Positions 8,274-17,313 are shown, counted from the stretch's first letter. The stretch: 64,000 bases of DNA from Chthonomonas sp035294505 (GCF_035294505.1 NZ_DATGKU010000163.1:17760-81759); one strand, 5' to 3'. The notes: generated by a model not told the origin, from the letters alone. Numbers and translations: made by a program.

Positions 8274-11078
8274 ATGCCCCGCTCTACCCTACAACGTCGG
8301 CACGCCTTCCTTCTGCTTGCCTCCCTCATCGTCCTGTTCATCTCCACTGCGGCGAACGCTAGAGTCAGACTTCGCATGGACGACAAATGGCGATTTCACC
8401 TCGGCGATATACCTCTATCCCATGAGGGCATTCCTATCACCAACTGGCGCTGGACGCAGATAGGTAATAGCCCTCCGAATATCGTGCCTTATCTCTCAAA
8501 ACACCTGGATGTAACATCATGGCCTACCACGTCTCCCAATCAGAATACCTTTCATGGCCAATCAGGTTACAATATATATTGGACACTCCTACCGTCTATC
8601 CCTTATCACCATCCCCTCTTACACTTCGATAGTATGGGCCATGATGTGAGTGTTTTTCTTAATGGTCATTTTCTTTATCATCACTCACAATGGAATGTTC
8701 CTTTTAGCGTTCCACTGCCCCGTAAATGGCTCACCGAAAATATAAACAGCCTTCTCGTTCTCCTTCATCGTACCGACGGTATCACCGGCATTGGGAATGT
8801 GACACTCTTACCGAACCTAGATCTCCCTGAAGGCCCAGCTCTCCCAAACTATGACGATCGCGGCTGGCGCATCGTCCATCTGCCGCACGACTTTGTCATT
8901 GAGGGGCACTACGATAAAAACGCCGATGGCTCTCATGGATATCTGCCGACAAATGTGGCCTGGTACCGAAAGTATTTCTATCTACCTGCCTCAACAAAAG
9001 GCAAGAGTATCTGGGTCTACTTCGAAGGCATCTATCGGGATAGCCGCTTTTGGCTTAACGGTCACTTTCTTGGTCGCCATCGCAGCGGGTATATTGGAGT
9101 ACGCTATAATCTGTCGCCCTATCTACACTATGGGGCATGGAACACTTTAGCTGTTCGAGTGGATGCGCGAGGCGAAGAAGGGTGGTGGTATGAAGGAGGA
9201 GGTATTTATCGCCATGTCTGGCTCACGATTGCCAATCCTATTCACATAACTCCATGGGGTGTTTTTGCTATCCCAAAGCTCCCTTCAGCTGATCGAGCAA
9301 CTCTCACACTGCAAATAGATATCACGAACAATCGGCAAAGCTCTGTTCCTATCCGCCTTATCGCTTTGGTATTGGACAATACAGGGCAAAAAGTAACGAG
9401 CACTTCCACTCACCTCCTACTTCAAGCGGATCACATAACGCACACCCAGCAGCAGGTAACTGTCTTACATCCTCATCTTTGGTCTCTCGTTTCACCTTAT
9501 CTCTATCGAGTTGTATGCATTCTTCAGCAAGATCATCGCAGGCTCGATGAAGTCAGCACAAACATTGGGATTAGAACAATTGAGTTTCGTCCCAATAGCG
9601 GCTTTTACCTCAATGGAAAACCCATTAAAATTAAGGGAACATGCAACCATCAAGATTTCGCAGGGTTGGGGAACGCATTGCCAGACAACCTGCAGTGGTG
9701 GAGAATAGAACAACTGAAGAAAATGGGTTCCAATGCCTATCGTACTGCCCATGATCCGCAAGATGAATCGTTGCTCGATGCTTGCGATCATCTTGGAATG
9801 CTCGTTATGGATGAAAACCGCCATCTGGGTGCTGTCTACACTCCCAAAACCCTCCCTGATGCCCCCTACTCGAATCTATCCGATCTAGCAGACATGATTC
9901 GTCGAGATCGTAACCATTCTTGCATCATCATGTGGTCTATGTGCAATGAAGAGCCGCTCCAGGGCACCCCTGAAGGCGCACGCCTCTTTGAAGCTATGAA
10001 GAAAGTGGTTCAATCTTTAGATCCTACACGCCCTATTACATGTGCCATGAATGGTGGTTGGGGTCGTGGCATTACCCTAGTGGAAGACCTTCAAGGAGGC
10101 AATTACCACCCCCAAGACTACGATTGGTTCCACAAACAGTTTCCAGATAAACCATTCTTCGCTAGCGAGTCGGCTAGCACGGTGTGCGATAGAAGCATCT
10201 ACACAAACGACCCTCAAAAGGGCTACGTCGCTGCCTATGACCTTTACGCGCCTCCATGGGCACAAACAGCCGAAGTGGCTTGGAAGGCAGTTGTAACGCG
10301 TCCTTTCGTTGCAGGCTGTTTCGTCTGGACCGGCTTTGACTATCGGGGCAAACCTATCCCCTACTGGTGGCCCTGCATCAATGCTCACTTTGGCATTATG
10401 GACATGTGTGGATTTCCAAAAGATAACTACTATTATTATAAAGCATGGTGGGGGGATAAACCGCTCGTCCATATCCTCCCCCATTGGAACTGGCCGGGAT
10501 ATGAGGGGAAGGGCGTCGGCCTTAAAGGAAAACCCATCACGGTATGGTGCTATAGTAATGCGAGTGAAGTAGAACTGTTTCTGAATGGCCAGAGCCTAGG
10601 CAAAAAACCCATGCCTACATGGGGACATGTGGAGTGGAACGTGCCCTACCAACCGGGCAAACTTGAAGCGAAGGCCTACGATGAAGCCGGTAAGGTGGTT
10701 GCCACCGATGTTGTCGAGACAACAGGCCCTCCAGCTGCCCTGCATCTTTCCACAAACCTCACAACTCTTCCTGCCGATGGGGAAGAGGTGGCTCTCATCG
10801 AAGTAGATATTGTGGACGCACAAGGCAGAATAGTCCCCACAGCCGATAATCTCGTGCATTTCCAAGTGACGGGAGCAGGCGAAATCGCCGGTGTGGGAAA
10901 TGGGGATCCAAGCTGTCATCAACCCAATATTGCCAATTATCGCAATGCCTTCAATGGCAAATGCCTGCTCATTATACGCGCTGGCGAACATCCTGGCCTC
11001 ATTCGTATCCGAGCTATATCGAATGGTCTCTCATCGGCAAGCATCACACTTAAAACGATTCCGTCATCCTTGAAATAA
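8274..11078 (+). CDS. secreted glycoside hydrolase family 2, beta-galactosidase-like
   Basis: 934 residues with a signal peptide (FLLLASLIVLFISTAANARV). The order is a GH2 sugar-binding domain, an immunoglobulin-like domain, a TIM barrel from about 450 to 720, a DUF4982-type module and a C-terminal bacterial Ig-like domain. The acid/base glutamate is probably E559 in MWSMCNEE, and the nucleophile E632 in FASESAS. RTAHDPQDESLLDACDHLG is the GH2 signature region. It probably releases galactosyl or related sugars outside the cytoplasm. GalM-like epimerase follows 27 nt later. Oddity: residues 744-750 (EGKGVGL) look like an insertion and are encoded by the same 21-bp unit that is repeated in the next gene. 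Confidence 0.92.
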   Translation: MPRSTLQRRHAFLLLASLIVLFISTAANARVRLRMDDKWRFHLGDIPLSHEGIPITNWRWTQIGNSPPNIVPYLSKHLDVTSWPTTSPNQNTFHGQSGYNIYWTLLPSIPYHHPLLHFDSMGHDVSVFLNGHFLYHHSQWNVPFSVPLPRKWLTENINSLLVLLHRTDGITGIGNVTLLPNLDLPEGPALPNYDDRGWRIVHLPHDFVIEGHYDKNADGSHGYLPTNVAWYRKYFYLPASTKGKSIWVYFEGIYRDSRFWLNGHFLGRHRSGYIGVRYNLSPYLHYGAWNTLAVRVDARGEEGWWYEGGGIYRHVWLTIANPIHITPWGVFAIPKLPSADRATLTLQIDITNNRQSSVPIRLIALVLDNTGQKVTSTSTHLLLQADHITHTQQQVTVLHPHLWSLVSPYLYRVVCILQQDHRRLDEVSTNIGIRTIEFRPNSGFYLNGKPIKIKGTCNHQDFAGLGNALPDNLQWWRIEQLKKMGSNAYRTAHDPQDESLLDACDHLGMLVMDENRHLGAVYTPKTLPDAPYSNLSDLADMIRRDRNHSCIIMWSMCNEEPLQGTPEGARLFEAMKKVVQSLDPTRPITCAMNGGWGRGITLVEDLQGGNYHPQDYDWFHKQFPDKPFFASESASTVCDRSIYTNDPQKGYVAAYDLYAPPWAQTAEVAWKAVVTRPFVAGCFVWTGFDYRGKPIPYWWPCINAHFGIMDMCGFPKDNYYYYKAWWGDKPLVHILPHWNWPGYEGKGVGLKGKPITVWCYSNASEVELFLNGQSLGKKPMPTWGHVEWNVPYQPGKLEAKAYDEAGKVVATDVVETTGPPAALHLSTNLTTLPADGEEVALIEVDIVDAQGRIVPTADNLVHFQVTGAGEIAGVGNGDPSCHQPNIANYRNAFNGKCLLIIRAGEHPGLIRIRAISNGLSSASITLKTIPSSLK
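10503..10523 (+). repeat. single in-frame copy of the 21-bp EGKGVGL repeat
   Basis: This 21-nt stretch in the GH2 gene is identical to three of the four units at 11142-11225 and is read in the same frame (E-G-K-G-V-G-L). It splits HWNWPG from GKPITVWCYSN, segments that are normally nearly contiguous in this GH2/DUF4982 family. It therefore appears to be an insertion rather than family sequence. Confidence 0.85.
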
Positions 11079-11105
11079 TCTGGCAAAATGCAATAGGAGG
11101 GTAAG

Positions 11106-12236
11106 TTGATTCAACAGGAGATATTTGGAAAACTTCGTATTGAGGGGAAGGGCGTCGGCCTTGAGGGGGAGGGCGTCGGCCTTGAGGGGAAGGGCGTCGG
11201 CCTTGAGGGGAAGGGCGTCGGCCTTGAGGAACCTGTCTTTATTTTTACGCTAACCAACTCTCGTGGCTCCATCGCTCGCGTCACGAACTACGGAGCCATT
11301 CTGACCTCCCTGGCCGTACCCGATCGCGAGGGGAACATCGGTGAGGTCACCCTCGGCTTCAATCGGTTAGAGGGCTATCTCGCCCCACACCCCCACTTCG
11401 GTGCAACCATCGGGCGGGTTGCTAACCGCATCTCCAATGCAGAGTTCACTCTCCATGGCAGACAGTATGTCTTAGCGGCCAACCACGGCGCACATACCCT
11501 TCACGGCGGCAAACAGGGGTTTGATAAGCAGCTTTGGCATGCAACTCCGCAACCGGCCAAAAACGCTGTTACCTTCTCCCGCCTCAGCCCAGATGGAGAA
11601 GAGGGGTTTCCGGGTAATCTTCAACTAGCGGTTACGTTTACCCTTACCGAAGACAACGCTCTTCGCCTTGACTATTTGGCCACAACCGACTTAGATACCC
11701 CCGTTAACCTCACAAATCACACCTATTTTAACCTATCGGGGGAAGGCGATATCCTTGATCATGAGCTTATGCTCAACGCCCATCTCTACACACCTACTAA
11801 CGACGAGCTTATCCCAACAGGAGAAATCTGGGGCGTTAGGAATACTCCTCTCGACTTTACTCAACCTACTGCAATCGGTAGGCGTATTCATGAACTCCCC
11901 GAGGCTATCGGAGGATATGACCATAACTTCATCCTTCATAAACCGAACGAAGCTGCCATGGCTCTCACCTTCATGGCACGAGTCTACGCTCCGAAAACAG
12001 GTCGTATTATGGAAGCCTATACAACCGAGCCTGGGGTACAGCTCTACACGATGAATCGCATTCCCGACAGCCTATCTAGCCGGGAAGGAAAGCCCTATCC
12101 CCCTCATGCGGCGTTCTGCCTAGAAGCTCAGCATTTTCCCGACTCGCTGCATCATGCACACTTTCCATCAATTCTACTAACACCGAACACTACCTACCGT
12201 CAAACAACGATATACCAGTTTAAAACAGACCGTTAG
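11106..12236 (+). CDS. galM: aldose 1-epimerase (mutarotase)
   Basis: 376 residues. The galactose-mutarotase fold interconverts alpha and beta anomers. The family motifs are TNYGAILTSLAVPD, IGRVANRISNAEF, NHGAHTLHGG with a catalytic histidine, LTNHTYFNLSG with the second histidine, and an EPGVQLYT segment with the acidic residue. The start is TTG at 11106 after AGGAGGG. It sits 27 nt downstream of the GH2 gene, so the pair likely processes released galactose or glucose. Residues 13-40 are four tandem seven-residue units not present in the family, placed between FGKL and EPVFIFTLTN. The core fold should be unaffected. Confidence 0.95.
   Translation: MIQQEIFGKLRIEGKGVGLEGEGVGLEGKGVGLEGKGVGLEEPVFIFTLTNSRGSIARVTNYGAILTSLAVPDREGNIGEVTLGFNRLEGYLAPHPHFGATIGRVANRISNAEFTLHGRQYVLAANHGAHTLHGGKQGFDKQLWHATPQPAKNAVTFSRLSPDGEEGFPGNLQLAVTFTLTEDNALRLDYLATTDLDTPVNLTNHTYFNLSGEGDILDHELMLNAHLYTPTNDELIPTGEIWGVRNTPLDFTQPTAIGRRIHELPEAIGGYDHNFILHKPNEAAMALTFMARVYAPKTGRIMEAYTTEPGVQLYTMNRIPDSLSSREGKPYPPHAAFCLEAQHFPDSLHHAHFPSILLTPNTTYRQTTIYQFKTDR
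11142..11225 (+). repeat. four tandem 21-bp coding repeats (EGKGVGL) in galM
   Basis: Units lie at 11142-11162, 11163-11183, 11184-11204 and 11205-11225. Units 1, 3 and 4 are identical; unit 2 has one A-to-G change that gives EGEGVGL. Each unit is 15/21 G+C, richer than the flanks. The length is a multiple of three, so the reading frame is kept. An identical single unit lies about 640 bp upstream in the neighbouring GH2 gene. Confidence 0.95.
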
Positions 12237-12244
12237 ACCCTTTT

Positions 12245-13963
12245 TTAAAGCAGTAAACGCATAAGCTCTTCTTCAGCTGCCTTCGTCCAAAATTTACCAT
12301 CTTCTAACCTATCATACACAGAAGGCAGCACACTTTTCAAATCGGGCAAGGCAGTTAGCGGCAATTGGTGAATGTGAGGAAAAATAAGGGTCTTTCCAGG
12401 AAATTTTCCTTCCTTCACGGCCTGAAGACCATCGCGCGCTGCTTCCATCCCCCCAATTGCCGCTAAGGACGCATTTGTGTTGAGATCACCTTGCTCTACA
12501 CGTGCCAACGTATCCCGCATGGCGGCTAGGGAGGAACCACTGCTGCCGATCAATCGGCAACCATCCCGCACAATGCGCTCACAAGGAACTTCTACTTTCG
12601 TTCCTCTGGCGACCCCAGCAAAGATATTAAACCAACCTCCTTTTGCGAGAAGCGTTATGGCCGCTTCTATCGCAGCCGGATCAGCTACCATGCTAACGAT
12701 GTCATCGAATGCCCGGCCACGAGTCAGTTTTATCAGCATTTCAGCCTGCTGGTCGAAACTCATTCCCCGCACATTGCGCGTAATCAACTCTATCTTGCGC
12801 TGTCTAGCTAAGCCCCCAAAGCGCTCATTCAAGCTGGCCAACCTGTCATCATGCCTATCGGTTACAACGATAAGCTCAGGAGGTTCGCGCAACTGTAATG
12901 CCCGTTGAACGTGCATTTGCCCCATAGGCCCTGCAGCTCCGATAAACCAGGCGCATCCTCCTGCACGCAATTCGGCTGTACGCGATTCTTGGTAAGCGTC
13001 CACCAGCTTATTTCCCTTCACACCCACATAAAAGCGACGGTTATAATGAACTCGTCCGATGTCAATGGCAATTTTCGACGGCAAAGGCTCGGTTAATGCA
13101 AGGATCACCACACCATCATCGGCCGGCATATCACAAACTTTCTCTACGACCTGGGCATCCCAACGACCGGTAATCACAATATCATCAAAGTTTTCGATGC
13201 TGCCATTTATCAGATCGCATACAGACAGCTGGGTCATCTTTACACTAGCTGCCTCCAACTGCCGCACGATAGAGGTAATATCGAGTCCCTCACAAGCTAC
13301 AAGAACGATTTCCCTCAGGTTCGCTCCACAGAACATCTCCACCAGCTCAACGTTCTCGCCACCTTCCCCAACAACAAGCAGAAAGCGGCCTCCCGGCTTA
13401 GGATGTGAGCGATGAGCGATCGCATAGGACGCGACCACACAGGCCCAAGGCTCTACCAATGCGGCCTCTACATAGCCTGTTGTATCCTGAATTGGCAATA
13501 GATAGCAACCCTCATCCCCCTCGATCAACTCTCGTGGAATGATACCGTACTCAGACAAGCCTCCGCGAAACACATAGCCATAGGCCATAGACTTGCCCTT
13601 ATAAAACACGTCGGCTTGGATAACGTAGCGCTCTCCACGTTTGAATCGTCCTTCCAGATCGGCCCCCACCTCTACCACGGTACAGCACACCTCGTGCCCT
13701 AGCGTCACCGGCTCTTTGGTAAGGTCACGCCCGATCAGCCGCGGATGCTGCTCGCCAAGCGCAACTACCTTTGTGTCGGAATAACATAGGCCACAAGCAT
13801 CATGACGTACTAACAGCTCATACGTGCCACATTTCGGCGTCTCCTCCACTTCGGGCGCTCCATTTCGTCCAAAGTTCTCGAAGCCTGCCCCATACAAATT
13901 CCATCGGAACATCTCCGTAGGAACAGCCCCTACAGCCTTTCGATACTGTTCTAACTTATCCAT
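12245..13963 (-). CDS. zinc-dependent medium-chain dehydrogenase with duplicated Rossmann domain
   Basis: 572 residues, against 340-410 for normal family members. The N-terminal catalytic domain has ACGLCYSDT and LGHE zinc ligands but lacks the structural-zinc cysteine cluster. Two nucleotide-fold stretches follow: FLLVVGEGGENVELVEMF (about 190-330, degenerate) and CAWFIGAAGPMGQMHVQ (about 340-500, intact). The layout resembles L-sorbose-1-phosphate reductase-like proteins, so a sugar-phosphate or polyol substrate is possible. ATG at 13963 overlaps the rdgB stop as TGATG, indicating translational coupling; a GTG six nt earlier is an alternative. The gene converges with galM with 8 nt between stops. 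Confidence 0.8.
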   Translation of the reverse strand: MDKLEQYRKAVGAVPTEMFRWNLYGAGFENFGRNGAPEVEETPKCGTYELLVRHDACGLCYSDTKVVALGEQHPRLIGRDLTKEPVTLGHEVCCTVVEVGADLEGRFKRGERYVIQADVFYKGKSMAYGYVFRGGLSEYGIIPRELIEGDEGCYLLPIQDTTGYVEAALVEPWACVVASYAIAHRSHPKPGGRFLLVVGEGGENVELVEMFCGANLREIVLVACEGLDITSIVRQLEAASVKMTQLSVCDLINGSIENFDDIVITGRWDAQVVEKVCDMPADDGVVILALTEPLPSKIAIDIGRVHYNRRFYVGVKGNKLVDAYQESRTAELRAGGCAWFIGAAGPMGQMHVQRALQLREPPELIVVTDRHDDRLASLNERFGGLARQRKIELITRNVRGMSFDQQAEMLIKLTRGRAFDDIVSMVADPAAIEAAITLLAKGGWFNIFAGVARGTKVEVPCERIVRDGCRLIGSSGSSLAAMRDTLARVEQGDLNTNASLAAIGGMEAARDGLQAVKEGKFPGKTLIFPHIHQLPLTALPDLKSVLPSVYDRLEDGKFWTKAAEEELMRLLL

Positions 13964-14586
13964 CAGCACTCTCTCGAATCGAGTTGAAATAGGCTTCTTA
14001 GAATCGGGATCACACCTCGTAAGGCCACCCCACGATGACTTATGCGATGCTTCTCGTCGGGCGTCAGTTCTGCCATGTGCCTGCCAAGTTGCGGTAGATA
14101 AAAAATCGGATCATATCCAAATCCATAGTGACCACGTTTTTCATGAGCCACTAACCCCTCACAACTTCCTTCACTAACGAACTCTTGTCCATCAGGAGTT
14201 GCGACCACCACGACACATTGAAAACGACAGGTGCGCCTTTCATCAGGGACATGGCGCATGATCTCGAGAATTTTGTCCATCTTTTCGTCAAAGGAGGTAT
14301 CGGCTCCTAAAAAACGATGCGAGTGAACGCCGGGTGCCCCATCCAACGCATCAATCACCAACCCTCCATCATCTGCAATGGCAACTCTTCTTGCATGTTT
14401 CGCTGCGGCGACCGCTTTCAAACGGGCATTCTCATAAAACGTCTCCCCAGTCTCTTCAACCATAGGCATCGGCTCGATGTCGCTTAGGGTCAACAACGTC
14501 AATTCAGGGCAATACGCCCCAAGAATCTGAAGCATCTCCCGCCCCTTCTTCGGGTTCGTGGTCGCAACAAGTAACTCCTTCTTCAT
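13963..14586 (-). CDS. rdgB: XTP/dITP diphosphatase (non-canonical purine NTP pyrophosphatase)
   Basis: A 207-residue Ham1/RdgB protein that hydrolyses dITP and XTP to prevent their incorporation into DNA. It opens with LLVATTNPKKGREM (the substrate-binding TxNxxK), followed by ETGETFYENARLKA, AIADDGGLVIDALDGAPGV and GHYGFGYDPIFYLP. LTPDEKHRISHRG near the C-terminus completes the signature. It follows rph by 3 nt, an arrangement common in many bacteria where the two are adjacent or fused. Its stop overlaps the dehydrogenase start. Confidence 0.97.
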   Translation of the reverse strand: MKKELLVATTNPKKGREMLQILGAYCPELTLLTLSDIEPMPMVEETGETFYENARLKAVAAAKHARRVAIADDGGLVIDALDGAPGVHSHRFLGADTSFDEKMDKILEIMRHVPDERRTCRFQCVVVVATPDGQEFVSEGSCEGLVAHEKRGHYGFGYDPIFYLPQLGRHMAELTPDEKHRISHRGVALRGVIPILRSLFQLDSREC

Positions 14587-14589
14587 AGC

Positions 14590-15315
14590 CTACAGAATCC
14601 CTTCGAGTGCCGCACGTTGCAGCTTGAAAAGTTGCTCCAGCCCCACCTGCGCGAGATCGAGAAGACGCAAAAGGCGATTCCGATCAAACGGTGTCGTCTC
14701 GGCTGTCCCCTGTATCTCAACATAACGGCCCTTGTCGGTCATTACCACATTCATATCCACGGCACAACGATGGTCCTCTTCATAGCAGAGATCAAGCAAC
14801 TCATCACTTCCAACCACACCTACACTTACCGCGGCCACCATTCCTGTCAGGGGCATTCTTGCAATAACACCTTCATTCACTAATTTTCTGCAAGCCTCAG
14901 CAAGCGCCACGAAGGAGCCGGTAATGGCGGCACAACGCGTTCCGCCGTCTGCTTGAAGCACGTCGCAGTCTATCCAGATCGTCCGCTCTTCCAGAACTGG
15001 CATCTCAACAACCGCCCTCAAGCTCCTTCCTATCAACCGCTGAATCTCTACGGTCCTGCCAGATGGTCCATTTCGCCCCTCCCGAGGCGTACGAATGTTA
15101 GTCGAGCGTGGCAACATCCCATACTCCGCGGTGACCCACCCCATCTCTCCTTCGAGTTTTCTAAACGGCGGCAACTTTTCCTCTACCGATGCCGTACAGA
15201 TTACCTTCGTATTCCCCATCTCGATCAAACACGAACCCTCCGCGTTGGGCATAAACCCTCGCGTGATCTTCGTCGGTCGCAACTGGGCACTCCCACGTCC
15301 ATCAAATCGCGGCAT
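14590..15315 (-). CDS. rph: ribonuclease PH
   Basis: A 241-residue phosphorolytic 3'-5' exoribonuclease that trims tRNA 3' ends. The N-terminal RPTKITRGF and GNTKVICTASVEEKLPPF, then SGRTVEIQRLIGRSLRAVV, DCDVLQADGGTRCAAI with the catalytic aspartates, and VDMNVVMTDKGRYVEIQGTAE are all canonical. Length and motif order are normal. It starts at ATG 15315 and is the first gene of the rph-rdgB-dehydrogenase run on the minus strand. Confidence 0.98.
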   Translation of the reverse strand: MPRFDGRGSAQLRPTKITRGFMPNAEGSCLIEMGNTKVICTASVEEKLPPFRKLEGEMGWVTAEYGMLPRSTNIRTPREGRNGPSGRTVEIQRLIGRSLRAVVEMPVLEERTIWIDCDVLQADGGTRCAAITGSFVALAEACRKLVNEGVIARMPLTGMVAAVSVGVVGSDELLDLCYEEDHRCAVDMNVVMTDKGRYVEIQGTAETTPFDRNRLLRLLDLAQVGLEQLFKLQRAALEGIL

Positions 15316-15733
15316 AGGCGTTCCTTCCTCGCTTCAATTTTTTCTCTGCCTATCTTACCCGCTATCTCATGATTCTGCTTGCACTACGTCAGCATCGAAT
15401 TTAGATATTGACACACATCCTCATGGCGTGCCAAAATAGAACCATCAAACTCACATAGCTGTGAGCGCTTCGCAATCCTCTTACCAGACCGACGGCGTGG
15501 TCGGCATTTAGAGCCGCCTAGTGGCCGAGCCACCTCTAGCCCAATGGCCTCAAACCTTATGGCACATTGGTGCACTCTATTTCCTGCTCGATACGCACTA
15601 AGAATGTGTCTCGGCTAGCCGTCTGTCTGGGGAACGGGGTTCCTCCTTCAGACGGTGGCGTCCCTCTTATGTACTCTCAATGTCCGAATCTTCGCAATGT
15701 AGCCTATCTACCACAGGAGGAACCTAACAAAGT
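15316..15733 (+). other. 418-nt intergenic region between rph and amt
   Basis: This divergent region must hold the promoters of both rph (minus) and amt (plus). A TTGACA lies at 15408-15413 without a convincing -10. A structured leader hairpin is at 15619-15655. A 63-codon minus-strand frame (15575 to 15384, GTG start, Arg/Lys-rich middle) fills part of it, but I see no domain or ribosome site and give it low weight. No tRNA or known riboswitch was recognised. Confidence 0.5.
15619..15655 (+). promoter_or_regulatory. structured leader hairpin upstream of amt
   Basis: A 7-bp outer stem, CCGTCTG (15619-15625) with CAGACGG (15649-15655), encloses a second stem of about 7 bp (15629-15635 with 15639-15646, one bulged T) across a small pyrimidine internal loop. 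No T-tract follows, so it is not an intrinsic terminator. It lies about 80 nt before the amt start and may be a leader structure of unknown function. Confidence 0.4.
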
Positions 15734-17092
15734 ATGTTTCACAAGTTTACCAAATCGAGCATCCAAACGGCTCTAACCTTCGCCACAACGCTTCTTCTTA
15801 TTATGGTTAGCAACGCAAGTGCATGCGCTCAAACGCCCGCTTCTCCCGCTTCTACGATTAACACGGGCGATACTGCCTGGATGCTCGTCGCTGCTGCCTT
15901 CGTTATGCTGATGACCCCTGGGCTCGCTTTCTTCTATGGGGGTATGGTGCGCTCAAAAAATGTGCTTAACATGCTTATGCAAAGCTTCGTGGCCCTCGGT
16001 ATCGTGACCCTTGTATGGCTTCTGTGGGGCTACTCTCTCGCTTTCGCACCGGGAAACCCTTTCATCGGCAGCTTACGCTGGTTCGGGCTTAACCATGTCG
16101 GTGAAAACCCTTCCCCCTACTATGCCCCCACCATCCCGCACCAAGTTTACATGATCTACCAACTGATGTTCGCCATCATCACCCCGGCGCTCATCAGCGG
16201 GGCGATCGCCGAACGCATGAAATTTTCGACCTATGTGGTCTTCATTACCCTTTGGAGCACTTTCGTCTACTGTCCACTCGCTCATTGGGTTTGGGGACAC
16301 AACGGTTGGCTTAACAGTCTTGGAGCACTCGATTTTGCCGGGGGCACCGTAGTGCACATCAGTAGCGGCGTTTCCGCTCTTGTCCTTGCCATAGCCCTTG
16401 GCAGGCGCCATACGGACATGCTCCATTCTGGAGAAGAGATGCGCCCTCACAACCTTACTATGACTTTGGTAGGTACAGCACTATTGTGGTTTGGGTGGTT
16501 CGGTTTTAATGCCGGCAGCGCCTTGGCCTCCGGTGGGCTTGCCGCTTCCGCCTTCGTCGCCACACATATTGCCGCAGCCATCGCCGGACTTACATGGATA
16601 CTTATTGAATGGAGTATCTACAAAAAACCTACCGCGTTGGGCTTTGCCACCGGTGCGGTGGCAGGCCTCGTGGCCATTACACCGGCCTCCGGATACGTGG
16701 GTCCTGTTCCGGCTCTGCTCATAGGCGTTGGAGTGGCCTTTATCTCCTTCTATGCCATTAAACTCAAACACAAGTTTCATTACGATGACGCTCTTGATGT
16801 ATTTGGAGTTCATGGAATGGGAGGAATCTGGGGAGCGCTCGCAACCGGCCTCTTTGCCTCTGTGCTTGTGAATAGCTCCGGCAGCAACGGCCTTTTCTAC
16901 GGTGGAGGACTAACCCTGTTCCTTAAACAGACTATCGCAGTCGCCAGCGCAGTCGCCTATGCAGCCGTAGGAACCTGGATACTTACGAAAATTCTCGACG
17001 CCATCATGGGGCTGCGCGTTCGCGTAGAAGATGAAAATATAGGTTTGGATCTTACTCAACATGGCGAATCGGCCTACGTCATGGCCGAATGA
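15734..17092 (+). CDS. amt: ammonium transporter
   Basis: A 452-residue Amt/MEP/Rh channel with a cleavable signal peptide (to about residue 34) and eleven predicted membrane helices. The signatures are TPGLAFFYGGMVRSKNVLNML, the twin pore histidines in GGTVVHISSG and DVFGVHGMGGIWG, and a cytoplasmic tail after GLRVRVEDE. It imports ammonium, usually under nitrogen control. No glnK/P-II gene is adjacent, unlike the common glnK-amt pair. A good AGGAGG box precedes ATG 15734. An unexplained hairpin lies in its leader. Confidence 0.97.
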   Translation: MFHKFTKSSIQTALTFATTLLLIMVSNASACAQTPASPASTINTGDTAWMLVAAAFVMLMTPGLAFFYGGMVRSKNVLNMLMQSFVALGIVTLVWLLWGYSLAFAPGNPFIGSLRWFGLNHVGENPSPYYAPTIPHQVYMIYQLMFAIITPALISGAIAERMKFSTYVVFITLWSTFVYCPLAHWVWGHNGWLNSLGALDFAGGTVVHISSGVSALVLAIALGRRHTDMLHSGEEMRPHNLTMTLVGTALLWFGWFGFNAGSALASGGLAASAFVATHIAAAIAGLTWILIEWSIYKKPTALGFATGAVAGLVAITPASGYVGPVPALLIGVGVAFISFYAIKLKHKFHYDDALDVFGVHGMGGIWGALATGLFASVLVNSSGSNGLFYGGGLTLFLKQTIAVASAVAYAAVGTWILTKILDAIMGLRVRVEDENIGLDLTQHGESAYVMAE

Positions 17093-17172
17093 GCAGCCTG
17101 TACATAAATCCTATTCCCAGTTGACAAAAGCTTCCTTGTAGGGGTAGAGTCTAAGCGATAATCTATTATTTC

Positions 17173-17259
17173 TATGCTAGGGGTGCTGCAAAGCTGAGAG
17201 GGTTTTCTTAGCCCAACCCTATGAACCTGATTCGGGTAATGCCGACGGAGGGAAGCAAT
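17173..17259 (+). promoter_or_regulatory. TPP riboswitch (THI element)
   Basis: The conserved THI-box sequence is present: GGGGTGC, then GCTGAGAGGG, then ACCCTATGAACCTGATTC, GGGTAATGCC and GGAGGGAAGC. A short P1 (TGCT 17175-17178 with AGCA 17254-17257) closes the element. TPP riboswitches sense thiamine pyrophosphate and repress thiamine synthesis or uptake genes. Here it is followed 20 nt later by an intrinsic terminator. The first protein gene downstream is a pseudopilin; thiN and a symporter come next. Confidence 0.95.
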
Positions 17260-17278
17260 GACTTATCTACTATATATA

Positions 17279-17313
17279 GCCATCGCTCCCAAAGCTCGGA
17301 GCGATGGCTTTTT
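17279..17313 (+). terminator. riboswitch-associated intrinsic terminator
   Basis: A perfect 11-bp stem, 17279-17289 with 17298-17308, an 8-nt loop and a T5 tract at 17309-17313. It follows the TPP aptamer directly, as expected for transcriptional control. I did not work out an antiterminator pairing by hand. Confidence 0.9.

Noticed and set aside
15384..15575. 63-codon minus-strand frame upstream of rph
   Set aside because: No ribosome site, no domain, and it lies in the presumed promoter region; kept only as a remark in the intergenic entry.
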